Positions 61,966 to 64,000 of a DNA stretch of 64,000 bases are shown here, piece after piece (positions within the stretch are counted from its first letter, which is position 1; each line of letters opens with the position of its first letter). The stretch comes from Lacihabitans sp. CCS-44 (GTDB taxonomy: Bacteria > Bacteroidota > Bacteroidia > Cytophagales > Spirosomataceae): assembly GCF_024343735.1 (NCBI RefSeq), contig NZ_RJUE01000009.1:1-64000 (forward strand), in the 5' to 3' direction. A model generated the notes under the pieces. It searched no databases. It had not been told where the DNA came from and worked only from the letters and a program-made list of their open reading frames with translations. The translations under genes and the position numbers were made by a program.

Positions 61966-64000
61966 CTACTTCACTACCTGTAGTTTAAGAACGTTTCTTG
62001 CCCTCGCAGTTATTAGTTCAATGAAGTACAATCCACTTTGAGTCTTTCTCAGGTCTACTCTAATCTGGTTCCTTAAGCCGTCTATCTCTGCGTCTTGTGT
62101 TCTTACCAGTCTGCCTTGGCTATCTCTGATGATTACTTTTACCATTGTCTGTGCAGCTGTGTTGCCCATCGAAATATTTACATAATCAGTGGCAGGATTA
62201 GGACCAAAACTGATTTTGGCTACTTTAGGCTCTGCTATAAGCAACTCTTCCGTATTTACCTCTGCTTCATCTGTTTTTGCTATAAGGCTATCTTCCTGAG
62301 TTGCCGAAGTGGCTGTGTTGCTACAGTCTGTCGGTTGGCCTTTCAGTGTCACATTTGCTCCCGTCTTTATCTTGGTGCCGACTAACAAACCATTGACAAT
62401 CGTCTTGTTGTCCGCATCTGCGTCTTCTATCGCTATGTTTGCTTGGCTATGCACATAGGCATTCACTTGACTGCCCTTACTTATGCCCACGTTCTTGGCG
62501 GCAAATATCTTTACTTTCTCTTGGCTTTCATTTATCGTGATTTCGTCTCCCAGCCTGGTGTAGGTCTTGATGTGTACTTTAGCCGTTTGTCCAAAGTTTA
62601 GTTTACCTCCTTTCTTGATTTTCAATGTCTTGAAATACACATCCCCCGTGCCTGTATAGGTCAGCGTGGCATTCTTGCCTATCTTCACTTTGCCATATTC
62701 GTTGTCGCTAAAATCGCCCGTCTTACCATTTTTTACCTTCAACTTCTTTTTGCTTGTTTTGGTGTTTTCTTCAAAACTCAATGGTGTCGGGGCTATACCT
62801 TTGATTACGTTGGCTGGCGGGGTGTCTGCCGTTAGAAGGTCTGATCTCACAAACACATTGTTAGCTCCATAGGTAGCCTTGCTTATGCTCACTGTTTTTT
62901 GTGCTTGGTAGGTTCCTATTCCACCGTATTCTAGGTTTGTCCCATTGATTTCGATACTTTCTGAAGCCAGCATAGCATAAGAACATAGGCAACTGCCCTG
63001 CCCATCGGTAATGGTGATACTCGCCGTGGCGGTGGTAGTGTTACCTGAATTGTCGGTCGTGGTTATCATTACGTCATTCTTGCCTACATTGATGCAATTG
63101 AAACTCTCTTTGCTCAGTGTAGTCTGTTTTATGCCGCAGTTGTCCGTCGCTTCTGCCACCACTTGGGCAACCGTCAGTTTCAAAAATCCGTCTTTGTCAA
63201 GGCTGAAACTTAGGTTGTCTTTTAGTTTCAGTGTGGGCTTGGTGGTTTCGGCTATGCTTATCTGTAGTTTCTTCTCTGCTTTGTTTCCGTTCTTGTCTTC
63301 TACTGTATAGGTCACTTCTACTTTGCCTACATTGGTACAGTCAAAGGTTGTTTTCGACAAGGTTTTGCTCTTTATGCCGCAGTTGTCGGTGCTGCCATTG
63401 TCTATGTCTTCTACTTTCAGTTGGCCTTTGCCTTGGCCATCCAGCGTTAGTGTAAAGTCTTTGGTGATTATGCTTGGTGCCATGCTGTCTATCACGGTGA
63501 TGGCCTCTCTTTTTGTCGAGATATTACCGTAATTGTCTCTTGCATAAAAAGTAACACTGTCCTTCCCGATGTTTTCACATGTGAAACTGTTTTTTGAAAA
63601 ATAAATAGAATCTATCTTACAGTTGTCCGTGCTGCCATTGTTCATCATATCAGGCGTTAAAGTTGCTTTACCATCTTTGCCCAGATATAAATTCACAGGC
63701 TTGGTCTTTGCTTCAGGCTTTATGTCGTCTTTTAGGTTTACTGTTGCCACAAAGTTGGAAACATTGCCGTTCTTATCTATGGCCGTTATACCCACATTTT
63801 GGCTCTTCACCTCACAGCTTAGCTTTTGTTCTGAAAATGTCACAGACTTAAGTCCGCATGCATCGTAGATATTTAAGCCTGGCGTGTTGATGTCTAACAA
63901 GGGCTGCCCTACTTTGTCTAATTTTATGTCTATCGTTTTGGTGGTTGAGTATGGTGCTATTGCATCTATTATCTGCACATTGGCTGTCGCCCTTGATTCG
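61966..64000 (-). CDS. Repeat-rich T9SS-sorted surface protein, C-terminal part
   Basis: The frame is open to the right edge; the in-frame GTG at 63978 is not a real start, since the codons before it continue the repeat (ATANVQIIDAIAP). The visible 678 residues hold about four cadherin/HYR-like repeats with paired cysteines (for example STDNCGIKSKTLSKTTFDC; ATDNCGIKQTTLSKESFNC), each about 80 residues and ending in an ITDS/TITDG-type linker. A beta-solenoid region then spans about 335-560 (GKVKIGKNATLTYTG, TLKIKKGGKLNFGQ). The last 90 residues are a T9SS sorting domain (ISFGPNPATDYVNIS; YFIELITARARNVLKLQVVK). A large adhesin-like surface protein. Confidence 0.87.
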   Translation of the reverse strand, partial: ESRATANVQIIDAIAPYSTTKTIDIKLDKVGQPLLDINTPGLNIYDACGLKSVTFSEQKLSCEVKSQNVGITAIDKNGNVSNFVATVNLKDDIKPEAKTKPVNLYLGKDGKATLTPDMMNNGSTDNCKIDSIYFSKNSFTCENIGKDSVTFYARDNYGNISTKREAITVIDSMAPSIITKDFTLTLDGQGKGQLKVEDIDNGSTDNCGIKSKTLSKTTFDCTNVGKVEVTYTVEDKNGNKAEKKLQISIAETTKPTLKLKDNLSFSLDKDGFLKLTVAQVVAEATDNCGIKQTTLSKESFNCINVGKNDVMITTTDNSGNTTTATASITITDGQGSCLCSYAMLASESIEINGTNLEYGGIGTYQAQKTVSISKATYGANNVFVRSDLLTADTPPANVIKGIAPTPLSFEENTKTSKKKLKVKNGKTGDFSDNEYGKVKIGKNATLTYTGTGDVYFKTLKIKKGGKLNFGQTAKVHIKTYTRLGDEITINESQEKVKIFAAKNVGISKGSQVNAYVHSQANIAIEDADADNKTIVNGLLVGTKIKTGANVTLKGQPTDCSNTATSATQEDSLIAKTDEAEVNTEELLIAEPKVAKISFGPNPATDYVNISMGNTAAQTMVKVIIRDSQGRLVRTQDAEIDGLRNQIRVDLRKTQSGLYFIELITARARNVLKLQVVK

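Noticed and set aside
63976-63978. GTG as start of the last gene
   Set aside because: The codons before it remain open to the edge and continue the repeat pattern, so the gene begins outside the window.

Overview
The window is AT-rich and its gene content points to a member of the phylum Bacteroidota, probably a Cytophagales-type aerobe. The evidence is two proteins with type IX secretion (T9SS) C-terminal sorting domains plus a gingipain-family peptidase with the same kind of tail, several CarboxypepD_reg-like and SusC-like modules, Bacteroidota-type promoters (TTTG, about 19 bp, TAnnTTTG), and largely absent Shine-Dalgarno sequences. I see no phage, no CRISPR array and no rRNA. One insertion-sequence transposase runs off the left edge and carries an in-frame internal duplication.

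Layout. 1-5.0 kb: the transposase, an S41 peptidase, a DUF2130 protein, an MntA/HepT nucleotidyltransferase-HEPN toxin-antitoxin pair, and a membrane-protein gene interrupted by an in-frame stop. 5.0-9.2 kb: a MuiA/DUF4139 protein with a SusC-like insert, a fumarylacetoacetase-family hydrolase plus SDR pair (perhaps deoxy-sugar-acid breakdown), and tRNA-His followed by a duplicated terminator. 9.4-12.0 kb: alpha-E protein, Anbu proteasome-like peptidase and transglutaminase. 12-20.9 kb: glmM, a glycosyltransferase, lgt, argC-argD, a large lipoprotein and an amino-acid permease. 21-29 kb: a five-repeat PepSY-like lipoprotein, YceI, an ATP-grasp/HAD plus WbqC pair, a DUF349 protein, and ettA with a class IV aminotransferase. 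29.4-42.6 kb: a DUF4143-type ATPase, class II aldolase, AlkD-like protein, prmC, moxR, a small nucleotidyltransferase pair, hemB, and an atpA-atpG operon into which a DUF4160-DUF2442 pair is inserted.

The most distinctive region is 42.99-52.93 kb, a lasso-peptide biosynthetic locus. It encodes a PqqD-like leader-binding protein, a B2-type leader peptidase, a 45-residue precursor with the YxxPxLxxxGxxxxxT leader signature, an asparagine-synthetase-like cyclase, an HprK-like kinase and a nucleotidyltransferase. Interleaved are a T9SS-sorted secreted protein, a lipoprotein and, on the opposite strand, a 1094-residue gingipain-family (C25/PorU-like) peptidase. No ABC exporter gene lies in the locus. 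I infer that the peptide is made and capped in the cytoplasm and that its export, or its biological target, may be linked to the cell-surface T9SS proteins encoded with it.

52.9-61.0 kb is a minus-strand sugar or carbohydrate-acid catabolic cluster: Gfo/Idh/MocA dehydrogenase, TIM-barrel isomerase, UlaG-like hydrolase, MetE-like methyltransferase, SIS protein, ROK kinase and SDR. It is read divergently from an AraC-family regulator, with three GATAAAA boxes between them. The window ends with an RlpA-type protein and the 3' part of a large repeat-rich T9SS-sorted surface protein that continues past the right edge.
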